Below, piece by piece: positions 46,801 to 59,551 of a DNA stretch of 64,000 nt (position 1 is the first letter of the stretch; each line of letters opens with the position of its first letter). Source of the DNA: Dillenia suffruticosa (Eukaryota > Streptophyta > Magnoliopsida > Dilleniales > Dilleniaceae); NCBI GenBank assembly GCA_033439265.1, contig JAVTVX010000010.1, positions 21,937,056 to 22,001,055 on the forward strand, written 5' to 3'. Position numbers and translations under genes: made by a program. The notes beneath the pieces were generated by a model. It made no database searches. It saw nothing but the letters and a program-made list of their open reading frames with translations, and had not been told where the DNA came from.

Positions 46801-48264
46801 AATTAGGATTATTAACAAGGTGATGGACCTTGGGAAAAATTTTATCAAAACATCGGCTATATTTAATTTTGATAATTGATCATAGGCCAAAACTTTCAAA
46901 GTGTATCAGAAGTTGTATGTAGAGATTATTGATGCCTTTGTATCATGACTTTTGTCTTCATCAAGTTGCAGGTCCTCCATTGACCTACATGGCAAATGTA
47001 GTTTGCCCTAGCCTTCAAGTATTATCTATGATCAAAACCATCTTGGTGCCGCTACAAGGAAGGTATTCTTCAAAACTCAATTTTTTGATTTAACCATTCA
47101 TTCAAAAACTCAACTTTGTAAGAGTCAATTTTAATTTATTTTATATTTTAATACTCTTCGCATTTTAGATAACACATCCAACGACTCAGAATTTTCAAAT
47201 GGGTGAAAAGGGATTTTGAGTTGAGCACAAACCTTGCTTTGATTACCATCTTAAAGTTTGTAAAACAACTTATAATTTTTTTTTTGAAGCACTACTAGCA
47301 GACAAAATGGACAAGCGAGGTGCATATTAATGTGGAGCGGCTGGTGGATTAAAGATGTTGTATGGTGGGAAATGTGGAGTCTTACGTTCATTGGTTGCCT
47401 CAGAAATAACCATACACTTACAATGCCTATGTGATAACCAAGCCATTAAAAGTCAGGTAAATATGGTAGATTTTGGTAGAAGAATCTCTGGAAATAGCAT
47501 CAGAAGGTTAAGGTGTATTACTTATGAATTTAAAAGCAATTTCTCCAGATGGAAAACTATAAGAGGGAGAGAAAATCATGTAAAGCTGCAACAAGAGACT
47601 GAAGTCTTAATTTTGCGCTCCTCTTTAATATTTCCAGTTTTTTATGCTCTTTGGACACCGAGTACATAGAAGGGCTACATCAAAATAATCTGTGCAGTCA
47701 TTCATATCGTCTCTGCATGATCAGAATAAAACTCTTCTAACCTATTTGATGTTTTTCTACCTAATTTGCGTTGTTATTATTAATATTATTTTTTTTCTGA
47801 GTTTACTGTTCTCAGCAAATTCAGATCATTTTGTGTGGAGGTTCCATGGTTCCTAATCTCTGTCCAAGTGACACTGTCATTTACACTGTGTTGGCTTGTT
47901 CGTCCATTGAAGCTTGAAGCAGGTGACAAAAGTCATATCCTATGCCACCATATCACCATTCAATTTCCTGGCTTTTGTTCTCTGCGAACACCTTTTGGAC
48001 AAATTGCATGTGGATATGTAGATTATGAAACAGCTTCTTTGCGAGTACCACACCTTAAAAAAAATTAGCAACATCAACTATTTAGGAAAAAAAAAACCAG
48101 AATCTAAGGCGTGCTTTGGATGTTGCACATTGCACTGCAAAGGCAATGTTTAGAAAAGTTTCACATCCTTTGTTATGTTTGTTTGCTTTGCACTCCCAAG
48201 AATGTCGAATGCTTTGCACCTGGGGACCCTAGTTATTGTATGTTTCTAGACGCAGAATTAGATT

Positions 48265-48383
48265 GATAGTTTTCCATGTGGCCAATGAGTTTTGGCTCAA
48301 GTGTCATCTTCTCTCTCCATCATATAATAGGCTTGGGTTCGAGCCATAGCATGTACCGAAAAAAAAAGATAGTTTTCCATGTG
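48265..48383 (+). mobile_element. 87-bp tRNA-like SINE with perfect 16-bp target duplication
   Basis: The element at 48281-48367 is flanked by GATAGTTTTCCATGTG on both sides (48265-48280 and 48368-48383). It has a perfect RNA polymerase III A box TGGCTCAAGTG (48293-48303), a perfect B box GGTTCGAGCC (48336-48345), then ATAGCATGTACCG and nine A. The box positions (13 and 56 from the start) are those of a tRNA. It is therefore a tRNA-only SINE without a separate body. Confidence 0.85.
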
Positions 48384-49324
48384 CTGTGAAGGTGAGCAGG
48401 ACACAAGTATTTATAATTTCTGTAGCCACTGGTATCTCGACCGGAATTATTCACTTGCATGCACAGCCTACAACTTGAGAAAGAGTGGAGGCACCACATG
48501 CGCACGCACAAAATGTAGCTGGGACCGGTTTTTACGCAGTTCCATGGGTGTGTGAAATTATATGTTTAGGGAGGGTAATAGCCGTGCGGATTGGCTTTTG
48601 GCCACGCCTGACCATTACTCAATTCACCCCCAAGAATCTAGCTGGAGTATCGACCCTAAAGATCGTGTTAGACTCCTGTTACTTTTAGTTCTTTCTTTTC
48701 TGGTTTTGCCCGCTTAGGGAAAAAAAAAAAAATACCTTCCAAATTAAAGCCAATATTGAATTGAAAGAGGTAAACATCTATATTTGAGTGGGACGTTATT
48801 TTAGTCTCTGGGGGGAACTTTTTTTATCATGGTAGAATGCTAAGAACATCAAGAGAAAAAGAATATTACCATGAAATGAACTTCGCGTCTCGACTGCTTT
48901 TTGGATGATGGTGAAATCGTCATATATAGGATCACTTTTTTTGATTTCAATCGAGACATTTGTATATTATTAAAATATTAGGCATTGCCGTAAATAGTAA
49001 TTTTATTGAACTAGGAATCGTGCGTCTGTTAGTTAAATGGGCAATCGGAATTTATTTTGTAAATACATTAATTTTTCAAAAATTTTTATAGTTGAACTTA
49101 AATAATTTGAACATCCCTGATGCCTCCAATTTGTGGCCCAAAACACCAACTGCAACCCACAATTTGTGGCCCAACACAGCATAATTGTTGCTGTATTTGG
49201 CCAAAACAGCCGGGTCCAATGTTAATGGCAAGTTTTCTTCTTGTGGGTCACCATGTCAGGGTCAAATCCAACCAAATGGGCTGCTTCTGGTTGGTAGTGG
49301 AACGAGAACCGACTCCGGCACCTT

Positions 49325-49569
49325 CTAAATGCTTTTGATTTTTTTTTTTTATCATGTTTTGGACACCATCCGTTATCTGGAGTTTTGTCCTGATTAATTC
49401 TGACCCACCGCTGCAGTGGTTCCTTTCGGAGAGCGAGTCTCCCAATGGAGAACGCTCCATACACATAAGAGTTCGATATTTTTAACGGAAATCGAATCTT
49501 GGTCATTCTTAAGAGTATAACCTCATATCCATTTAAGTCAACCCACGTTGATCTAAATTCTTTTGTTTT
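49325..49569 (-). mobile_element. SINE-family copy (reverse orientation) with target duplication
   Basis: Flanks CTAAATGCTTTTGATTT (49325-49341) and CTAAATTCTTTTGTTTT (49553-49569) match at 15 of 17. Inside, after a T run, come CCTGATTAATTCTGACCCA and CGCTGCAGTGG, which match the landmarks of the 30485 copy. Reversed at the right end is a B-box-like GATTCGATTTCC. Confidence 0.65.
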
Positions 49570-50737
49570 CAAACGACCACGCGTGGAGTGGTATTGGAGG
49601 GAGAATCGAGTTTGTTTGGGAGTTTAGGAAGGAGGAGAAAAAAAAAAAAGACAACCTTAGGAAAGAAAAGAAAGAAAGAGTATAGATACATATTTTGTTT
49701 GGGAATTTAATGAAAGAAAGAAAAATAAATATATTTTTTGTGTTTGAGAGTAGAAAAGATTTGGAAAGAAAGGATCTACGATAATATAGAGTTTATATAT
49801 TTACCCTTTTAGAATTTAAATCAAGGATTTTATGATAATGTTGTAATAAATGATGTCTTATTCAATTAATATTACAACTCAGTTGATTATTTTTAACTAT
49901 TTTTTTTAATTTAGTTGATTAAAAATTTCAATTAATCGACTGTGTCTAATGTGATTAAATGTCTCAATTGAATGATCATATTGATCAATCAATTGTATTT
50001 TACATATCGATTTAAAATTTTTTCAGTTGATTGAGTATGTAAGAGACTTAAAAATCAGTTTGAGGAGTTTAAGATTCAGTTAGCTGAAATTAACTCTGAA
50101 ATGATTTTTAAAAATAAACTATATTTGAACTGATTTTTAAAGACGGTTCGCTGAATTTAATTAAGTTTGAATTGATTTTAAAATCGATTAGTTGAATTTA
50201 ACTATATTTGAGTTAATTTTTAAAATCAATTGATTAAACTTTTATTTCTTCTAATTTAGTTATTTGCTATTTAAAATTTCATTAAAGTGAATTTTTATTT
50301 TCATTAAAACGATTAGATTAGGAAGGGATTAAAATGTTGGATGGGATACACGAAATAAGAATTTGTTTTGTAAGAGTATAATTAGAGTAGGCTTATTATA
50401 TTAAAAAATAATTTTGCGATCAAAGTTGTTTTTGTCGTTTTCTTTTCAATTTTGGGCAAAAACAAAATTGAAAGTCTTTTTTTCTTATTCATTCGTCCAA
50501 ATCACTTCCATTCTCTCCTTATTTAACTCCTAAATGGAGGAAAGTAAAACGCTTTTCTTTAGGATTCCTTTTTCCTGTTCATTTCTCTCCGTCCAATCGG
50601 CCTCTAAATTTTTGAGTTTTCAAACGACCATGCGCGGAGGGCGCGTGGTTAGCCCTTGGAACTCCAAGATCAAGATGATATAAGGTTAAGATCTCTCCGT
50701 ATCATCTGTCTATTCTCCAGTCGGCTGTGTCTCCAGG

Positions 50738-50768
<31 letters not shown>

Positions 50769-51028
50769 CCCCCCCCAATCATGTACACTTCAGTTACTGC
50801 TTCGCTCAGTCGCCTCCCCCTATTTCGTTATTCTCGTCTACCCTCATTTCCCCCAAACCCTTCTTTCTTCGTCTCTACCCTTAAACCCAAGGTTTGAATG
50901 CTCGACGGTTAATCCCTTTCTCTTATTCAAACCCCATCGGTTTTTTTTTTTTGTTTTTTAATTTTGATTTTATCTTATCTTATTGGCGGTGCAAATCCAG
51001 GATCAAGCCCTACTCAAATTGTTTGTCT

Positions 51029-51821
51029 ATGGCGTCTTCGGATTCAATGGAGTCTCCTGCCAACAATCCGGGTCTCAATTCAACCCCTGATGATGCCACT
51101 AAGGGTTACTTCATGCAACAAACCGTAAGACCTTCTATTGCGTCATTCTTTGGATTAAATCTTGATTTGGTTATCTGGGGTTAAACTTTGTTCTGGATTG
51201 TTGGTTTCAGATGTTTCGAATTAAGGATCCTAAAGTCAGCCTCGATTTCTATTCTCGCGTCTTAGGCATGTCGTAAGTATTCCCTTTATTGTTCTAACGT
51301 TGTCCAATTCTTTTCATGCGCTCTTTCGAGATTTTAGTGATGTTCCCATCTTCCAAACACGTCTAAGTTTATTTCTTGATGCGCTTTTTGATTATTCAGT
51401 TGTTGCTTATGAACTTTGGGTTGATTACTAGTTGTTCCCATCTTCCAAACACGTCTAAGCTTTATTGTTAGGGGAACTGCTTTGGTATGCCTGGAATGTG
51501 TAGACTTAGCAAGAAGTGAGAATAATTCTCATTATGGATTTGTTTCTTGAAAGGGAATTTACACTGGAATGTTGTTTATATTGATACAGAAAGATTTCAC
51601 TAATTAAGTTAATGATAAGAGCATATGACAATGTTTTTTGGGCCAAAACCACAAAAAATCCCCAAAACATTGTACTTATTTTTGATGTCCCCCTAAACCT
51701 CAATAGCAGTTGAGTAGCCACCCAAACTTTTAAAATCATATTCATCCATCCCTTGTAAGTGGACGGTGTCGTTTTTCCAACTACATCCCAACATTTATTC
51801 CCGTTGCTATTGATGCTTTTC

Positions 51822-51866
<45 letters not shown>

Positions 51867-54763
51867 AGATGGTGGTGATTGTGAGAGACTTCATGGATGA
51901 CAATGGCAGTTTCTATACCACATAAATGTTACAACTTATAGGCCTTCTTTATCAAAATTTTCCTCCTTGTATAGCCATTTTACAATATTTAGGGTTTCCA
52001 ATGATCTTCTTCTAGGGTTCAATTCTGGAATTGATATGTGAATCTGCAAACAAAATATAAAAATAGTGAATCTCTCTCCGTGACAAATCATTGTCAATTA
52101 AAGGACAATGATTCAAGAACAGCCCTAAAAACCAAAAACTGAAAAAACAAAAAGAGAGAGAGAGAGAGAGAGAGAGAGCCCAATATGCAAGGTTCCATAA
52201 AATATCAGTTAAAGATGCAAAATTAGAAAATCCAGTTGCAGAATAACGCCATTTTGTTATGGGGGATAAAGAATACGGTTTTAAAAGCTTATGGTGGTTT
52301 GGATTACAGCCACTTTCCTGAGCCTGGATTGACGATTTCTTTGGCCTTCATTGTGCAGTAATCTAATCTCTTCCAAAACAAAGCTTTTTCAATGGCTTTT
52401 TCTTTTTCTTTTTCTTTTTTTTTTTCTTCCCCTTGTTAATGTCCAGAACTGCATGTGTATGGATTTTATCATCATAGTTTATTGCAACAAATTGTTGGGT
52501 TGGCATTGTCTTTAACATCTTCTGACGTGGTACATCCTTTATGAGTTAATCATGCTAGAAGACTAAGATGATAAATTCCTTCCACTATTGTATTAGATGA
52601 ATTGCGCTATCTTTATATGGACATAGTTTGCAAAAATGTTTCATATTTTGCTATTGAATGTTCAGAACCTCTGATTACCTGCAACCTCTTTAGAATTGAT
52701 CTGTTGTAAGACCCGGCATTTGGAGATTTAGTTCATATTGTATTCAATGTGATTCTGTTCGTTAAATGAAGTATTATATCTTCCTTGCTAATTATCATTT
52801 ATATATCAGGTTACTCAAGAGGTTGGACTTCCCTGAGATGAAGTTCAGCTTGTACTTCTTGGGTTATGAGGTAAACCATGTTCTATAAAATTGTTGGATC
52901 TTAACTCACAGCTTGATTTTGTTTATGATGATATCTTCGTAGTATTTATTTCAGTTTGATAAGGCATGAACTGTATCTACTTGTCTCAGCTTTTCTCAAT
53001 GTACAGAGGTTTTTCTTTCCTTTATCTTTTTGTCATGCAGAACACAGCAGCAGCTCCTGCTAATCCTACTGATCGGACAGTCTGGACCTTCGGTCAGAAG
53101 GCTACAATTGAGCTGACACAGTAAAAAGAATCCTCTGCTTTTCCTTCTTAGTGAGAAAATTTCTTTTTGCCACCTTTGTCATACGTTGACTGAATTTTCC
53201 TTGTTTTCTTTCAGTAACTGGGGCACGGAGAGTGATCCTGACTTCAAGGGCTACCACAATGGGAACTCAGAACCTCGTGGCTTTGGTATGTATCTCTTGG
53301 CTACTTTGTGTTGTAAGTTTGAAGAATAGAAATTATCAGGTGTTAAATATAATGATTCCTTGCTTGTTTATCTGGTGTATACTGGGAGTTGGCTTTATGA
53401 CACTAATTGCTTTGGCATGTAAATTATATTTCTGGTTTTCTGAATCTGATGGCATCTTGTGTGTGTTGTTAATGTGCTGGCAATTTTCATTTAAGCATAT
53501 GTGCAGGACATACTTGATGATATGACACTGTGCCTATTTCTCTGTGGAGCATACCTCTGGAATGCTTAGAACTTCTTATGTAGGGCTTGCTTTGTCTTTT
53601 TGGATGCACTGCATTACTTACACTCGCTTAAAACATATGTCAGTTAGAATCTGCTTCAAATTTGAGGTATTTATGCTGTTGTTATCTAACCTAGCTTGTC
53701 TTTATTGTTTTCAGGACATATTGGCGTCACAGTTGATGATACATACAAGGCATGCGAGAGATTTGAGCGTCTAGGTGTGGAATTTGTTAAAAAACCTGAT
53801 AATGGTATATTTCTTTCCAAAATTCCTTTCTTTTCTACTTTACTAAAGATCTTTCCCAATTATTCAATATCTCAGTTGGCATAATCAGGTTCAGTTAGTA
53901 GTATTTCCATACATGACTTACGTATCTAGGCAAATCATGTTCCAACAATGAAAATGATGGGAAGCAAAACCCAGCATATGGCATAATAAGCAGGTTCAGT
54001 TGGGTGTTACCTCATCATATTTGTTTTGCGGGATGGTTGAATGGACTGTTTGTGCACTCCTATACCGTCACATGCATGCAGTCAATCTGCTTTAGGCATG
54101 GAAGGAAAGTCTTCTAACGGCTCTTGGCCAAATCAGTTCCAGCCTTTGAAATGAAATCAGTTAAAAATACTTTTCATGGCATTCGTATATGCTTTCTTGT
54201 ACTGTTATCCATGTGTAACTGTTGGCCTTAATCTATTGGAATGTGTGGAGGAGCTTCAAGTACTTATTGCTTTACAACCTCAGGCTTAAGTTATCTTCGA
54301 AGTCTAGTTGAAGAAATCAAACTTATCTGCTGATTTTTGGTGAGACTTGTTTGTTTTAAGAATCAGCTTTGTCGAATCAAATCCACCAGTCTCTTTGGTT
54401 GTTTGGGCATGGGTGGAATGGACAATTTTCTAGTTTCGGTCCTTAAAATAGAGAGGAAATTTAACTGACTGGACTGCAGATTGGTTGGATGGTATTCTTG
54501 CTGGAAATCAGCAAAATTATAAAAGATTGCTAAGATTTATTTTGCCTCTGATCTTGTGTTCTGAGTTATTTGAAGTTTCTTAAACTATCTGTGCCAATCA
54601 AAAAATTTTCTGGAAGAATTAAGAGTATTTCATAGTGTTCTAATTGCAAGTGCTGGTTGCAGGGAAAATGAAGGGAATAGCATTTATTAAAGATCCTGAT
54701 GGCTACTGGATTGAGATCTTTGACCTCAAAACAATTGGAAGTATAACCAAAAGCGCTGCATGA
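51029..54763 (+). CDS. GLX1: lactoylglutathione lyase (glyoxalase I), cytosolic type
   Basis: Seven coding exons: 51029-51124, 51211-51272, 52810-52870, 53041-53120, 53215-53285, 53715-53804 and 54663-54763. They encode 186 aa with phase closing throughout. The enzyme converts the methylglyoxal-glutathione hemithioacetal to S-lactoylglutathione. It is the short, single-VOC-dimer form, close to human GLO1: Gln31 in [19 protein letters not shown], Glu97 in ATIELTHNWG, His125 in GFGHIGVTV and Glu171 in DGYWIEIFD form the metal and acid-base set (human Gln33, Glu99, His126, Glu172). This is the Arabidopsis At1g08110 type, distinct from the larger two-domain plant enzymes. No organelle signal is seen. 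A likely 5' UTR intron runs 50737-51000. The 1.5-kb intron 2 carries GA runs (about 51824-51863 and 52153-52178). Confidence 0.96.
51341..51459. repeat. 27-bp direct repeat within GLX1 intron 2
   Basis: A 27-bp sequence starting TGTTCCCATCTTCC occurs at 51341-51367 and again at 51433-51459 without mismatch. Confidence 0.9.
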
Positions 54764-57248
54764 TAAGGTGCCAAAGTGACTTCAGGTAATATTCTGATGT
54801 ATGAATTTATCTCATTTTTTGTTGTTTCTATGCACCCTTCCCTCCTCCGCCCCCAAAAGAGAAAGGAGAAAAAAAAAAAAAAAAAGGAGAATCATGTTTT
54901 GGCCCTACATTTTCGTACTTGTATGTGCCTTGCACCATTGCTTTGTCTGCTATGTGGTGGAATAGACTCCTTTTCATTCAACTGTAGTAATCAAGATCCA
55001 AAGGATATACTTTGCGGAAAGTAAAATATGTAGCAAGGCTAGGCAGGGATTGTCATCTTCTTCGGTTCTTTCTATTTGTTGCATTTTCAGTTATATCACA
55101 GTTAGAAGATAGAATAGGAAAATGAAAAATCATCCTCCAAGGCCCCATCATGTAATGAAACTAATATTTATGCCATTGTTAGTGGCATTGTATTTGTGTG
55201 TTTCTAGTTTTCTTTCTTGTTAAGACTAAGTGGTCCCTTTTCCCCCGAGAAATTTTCCTGTATGACTTTTAAGCAGGTACAACCACAAAAATGAATCAAT
55301 ACTGAGTGCACCAAAATGGTACAGCATTGTTAATTGGATACTCATTAGAACATGTCTGGAAGCAATTTCTTGTGTCTGCTAAGGTCTCAAATTGTGACAC
55401 TTGGCTGCTTGGGTGAGGTCAAATGTATCAAGTCTTTGTTCATGCTTGTAGTCTTGGTTGGGCATGGAGGAGGTCAAGTCGTGATTTTGTAGCCAATATA
55501 ACCACGAAATGCTGATTTGTGCAGAGAATGTGGGAGAGAGTTTGGGGTATTCTGTGGCTTTATCAGTCTTTCATGTTTGAAAAGGCAACTTCTTCCCTAT
55601 GCATGAAGATTTTGTTGGTTCTTTTTCGAAGCTTGTAGATCTCTGTTCTCATTGCCTTTGGATAAAAACTGAAAGGAAAAGATTGTGTATCTGATGTACC
55701 AATAAAGGATTCTCGGGTCCAAACAATAATTTACTGTAATGCTCTGATCGTTGCAAACTGATTGCAGGGTTCATTTTGGTGGCAATATTGCTGTTGAATA
55801 CCCAATTAGTGCCTACCCGTGTACTTTCTTGCTGGAAAATTTCATCAAATTTCAGGAATGATTTTAAATTTGCTAGAAAATCTGCAATGTATGAAATGTA
55901 GCTACTGTTCGAGACAATTTTGGCCCTGTGACCAGCCATGATCCAGCAAAAATTAGTTCCGTGGAGGAAATCAGAAGAGACCATGTAACAGATTCTATCA
56001 TAACTAGAAAAGATTAATGCGTGCCCAGGGCTACCACGTTACTCGCTTCTCCTTAGAAAATGGTGTTAAAAGGATTTTCTACTCTCTCGTGCTGGTGACT
56101 ACCCAAATATTGGGTTATGATTTGTAGACCTAATCATGGTAAGAGTTGAGGCTTAAAATTTTGATTAAACATGGGCTTGCTGGGGTGCGCAAAGGCCAGC
56201 GCTCAGGTCCATTGATGGCTAGGAGGATGAAAATTTCCAAGATGAAACATGTGATTCTGTTTATTTATGCTTTAAAACTTTCAAAGCTTGGATGGCAAGC
56301 CACTTTATGGGGCAATAGATTATTGAGTGTCACTGAAGTGTGCAACATTGAGTCTTAACCAAAGAAATTTGGGCTATTTTAGATTTGGTCATTGCTATTG
56401 ACCTTTTCTTTTTAATGTTTGTCTGTTTTCCACGCGTAAAATAAAACTTGTTTACCCCATGTTTGATGAGGTCCTTTGGAACCGCCCAAGTGGATTATAG
56501 GAGGACTATAGAGACAGCAGACATGTTTGAAACTTGCAAGAGACTAATCTGAAACTTCCAAGTGGATGGATCGCCGGTTCTCCACTCTTTGGCCCCTCAA
56601 AAAATTATTTAAAGAAATATATATCAAAAAAAGTAAGAGTAAAACTTAATTGTCAGGATGTCAGTTGGTGCCACACCCCGTTGACCTTTGCCCTTCACTA
56701 GAAATGACATTCCTAGAAAAACTCTCTCTAACACGATTTATAAACAATCATTTCACTAGAGAGACAAGTTTACATTAAACAACATTGAAAATAGCTAGCT
56801 GTCCAAAATAATCTAGCCTTCATATGTAGGTGATGCAGAAACAAACAGAAAAGTACTATTATTATTATTATTATTATTATTTTTTGAAGTTTTTACAAAC
56901 ACACACATACGTATGATATATATATTATATAGGTTTGAATTGATCTTATGGTGACATACAAAAAATGCAATAAAGCCTGTAACCCATGAAGCATAAATTG
57001 GTGTTTTTATCTTTTCACTGACAGCAAATCTTGTGATCAAGTAATTTTGGATTCCCTTGGTCTGATTCTGGATGGGGATTCCCTGCTGTCAGTGTTCTTT
57101 GAATTATAATTTATGGTTTCAGAGTTCTCTGTTTGTTTATTTAAGCCAACCAACAGGAAAACAACACGCTTACGCGCGCACACACAAAGACACGCATTGC
57201 ATTATGACCATTTGCGACCCTCCATCCTTGCTACGGTCATTCAAGTCC

Positions 57249-57287
<39 letters not shown>

Positions 57288-59551
57288 TTAGGAAGTGTGG
57301 TGGGTATGAATAGTGTTTTCTGAAAGCTAAATTAATTCATCAACAAATTACCATGTTCTTATAGATTGTGTGATGCAATGATTAGAAGTAGTGAACGTTC
57401 TTTACTTTATCGACCCAAAAATAGTGAATTTGCTAATTTAGGTGTATTGCTCCCTGTTTGAGAAAGTGTCTCCCTACTATCTCTATCTCTCTCTCTCTCT
57501 CTCTCTGCAGTAGTAAGCAGTCCCGACCATGAGGACAAATTCGAATGTCTTGTTAAAATTGAAATCAGACTACTGAATCTGAAACGAAGAATAATTCAAG
57601 TTCAGATTCACCCTCAAGAACTAACACGAACCTTGAATGGGGTCAGGAGAGACCTACTAGAAATATTGCTAAAATAAATAAACAAAGGAAGAAGAAGAAA
57701 TGTTTAGAGTATTGTAATGTTTTTTTTGTTCTCTCTCTTTGGGGCTTGGGTGGGGACTTCAATTATTCTCTATCCAACTCAGAACATGAAGATTAAACAA
57801 GATTTTTGTAGTGTTTAGTGAAGTGAAGCACATGCCTTGCTTGCAAGAAAATTGCTGGTGGCGGAGTGGTTAAAAATAAAGTAGCCCAAAGAATAATTAG
57901 TTGAAATGAAAGGGGTCTATGAGAAAACTCCTCCTTTGCTCAATGATTAATGTGGCTGTTAATCTCTCTTTTACCTACTCATCCTCCTGGGTTAAGTTAT
58001 TTTAATTTAATCCAGTTGTTAAATATACATTCACCTTGTCATTGCATTGACCTTTACGACACATGTCTCTGTCAGAGATGAATTGGCACAAAATTAATAT
58101 AAGAGAAAAACATAGTCTTCTCCTTTGTTATTGTTGTAGGAAACCTAGCTTAGTTTGGCGTGACTCTTTTGACAAGTTCAACTCCTAGCTTGAATTAAAT
58201 GGTGATCAATGTGAAGTTTTTCCTTACCTCCACACAAGCACTCTTGACCCTTGATCTTGATCTTGATTTTGATTTAACAAATTGATCCGATGGTTTGCAA
58301 GGGACGGACGGTGCAAATGATCAAGTCAATGGTCGAAATTGAAAAACTAGCCAATCCTCTTTTTTCATGGCCTGCCAAATCCAGATCAGACTTTTGACTC
58401 CTATCATTAAACAATGTCCGAATACTGCAATTGCACCTAAGTTTTTAATTGTTTTAAAAATCAAATAAAACATATATACCCAATTTGATGCCTGTCCGTA
58501 CAACATTAATCTATAAAGCATCAAATCAAATAATCTAATTTAAAGGGGCGTGTGTAAGAAGACTGAGATTATGATGTCTGATTAGTCATTTTATTATTGG
58601 GTGTGTTGAGAATCTCCATATAAATCCGAATTTTCAACCATCATTTTGCTTGGGGTCCGCAAGTTCCCACCATACCCTGGTTCAAACTAACAATTTTGTT
58701 TTCAAAACAAAAATAGCAATTAAGAAACAGTAGTGAATCACAATCATAACTTGCACTAGGAGCCAGATTTTACTCACCCAGCCCCCGTTTCAGTGGGAGG
58801 AGTCCTAACCTAGTCCTATATGAATTATTAAGAGTTTTCATTCGTCTGTTCAAATAACTCTAATCCTCTTGATGTTCTATCTGATTTTCAAGGGTTGTCA
58901 CAGAATGATTCATAAAAGAAAAATACAATGAAATTTTCATATAATTTCATTATTGATGTTTAATTATTCTACAACTCCATCTAATGAAAATAGTGAATGT
59001 TAGATTAAATTAATGGGTATATAAGTAATAAATAAAATCGAGTTACTCCAAATAATCAAACCATGAATGTAGTTTTTTTTTGGGGGGGGGGGAGTTGGAA
59101 TTTGAGATAAGAATGGAAACGAATAAAAAGTTGAGAAGCATGATGTGGTTTGGTTTATTCTGGACTTGAGATTCTTGAAATGATGAATGATGACTTGCTT
59201 CTCTAGTTTCGATGATACATTAATTCTGAAATCTGAATGAGAGGTTGCAGTTAGAAAAAAAAAAAAAAGAAGGAAGACCGTACGAACATTACATCATTCA
59301 TTCACCTCTCAAAAAGACACGCACGAGGAAAGAAAAAAAAGCTCTACCATGTACTGTCAATACAAAACCAATGGGAGGAGAAGTGTTTCATTTCAACAAA
59401 AAAATAAAATAAAAATAAAAAGCATAAACCCCCATAAAACCAAAGGTCTTACCCGATCAATCTTCTTCCTTCAACCCCTTCCTCAGACACATAACCATAC
59501 CCTTCAAATCTTTTAGTGATTTTTACGTACAAAGTCAGTTTTTTACGGTAA
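54764..59551. other. 4.8-kb intergenic region between GLX1 and MYB
   Basis: It begins with the GLX1 3' UTR. No protein is recognised. It holds an ATT trinucleotide run near 56857-56882, a GA run at about 57253-57284 and a G run near 59080. The last part is the 3' UTR of the minus-strand MYB gene. Confidence 0.55.

Larger units (their letters stand above)
43831..50736. other. 6.9-kb region without recognised protein gene
   Basis: The left part may belong to the MIR530 primary transcript. ORFs at 44758, 45287, 45556, 46031, 47355 and 47835 are single open stretches with no homology I can name. One end (GKQIHALML at about 45457) resembles a PPR-protein motif but is followed by stops. Two SINEs are listed separately. 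A probable non-coding first exon of the glyoxalase gene ends at 50736. Confidence 0.5.

Noticed and set aside
47355-47669. 104-aa plus-strand ORF
   Set aside because: Reads as random sequence with no domain; no neighbouring exons in phase.
48293-48345. tRNA gene, because of perfect A and B boxes
   Set aside because: No acceptor stem pairing is apparent, and the unit has a poly(A) tail and a 16-bp target duplication, so it is a retroposed SINE.
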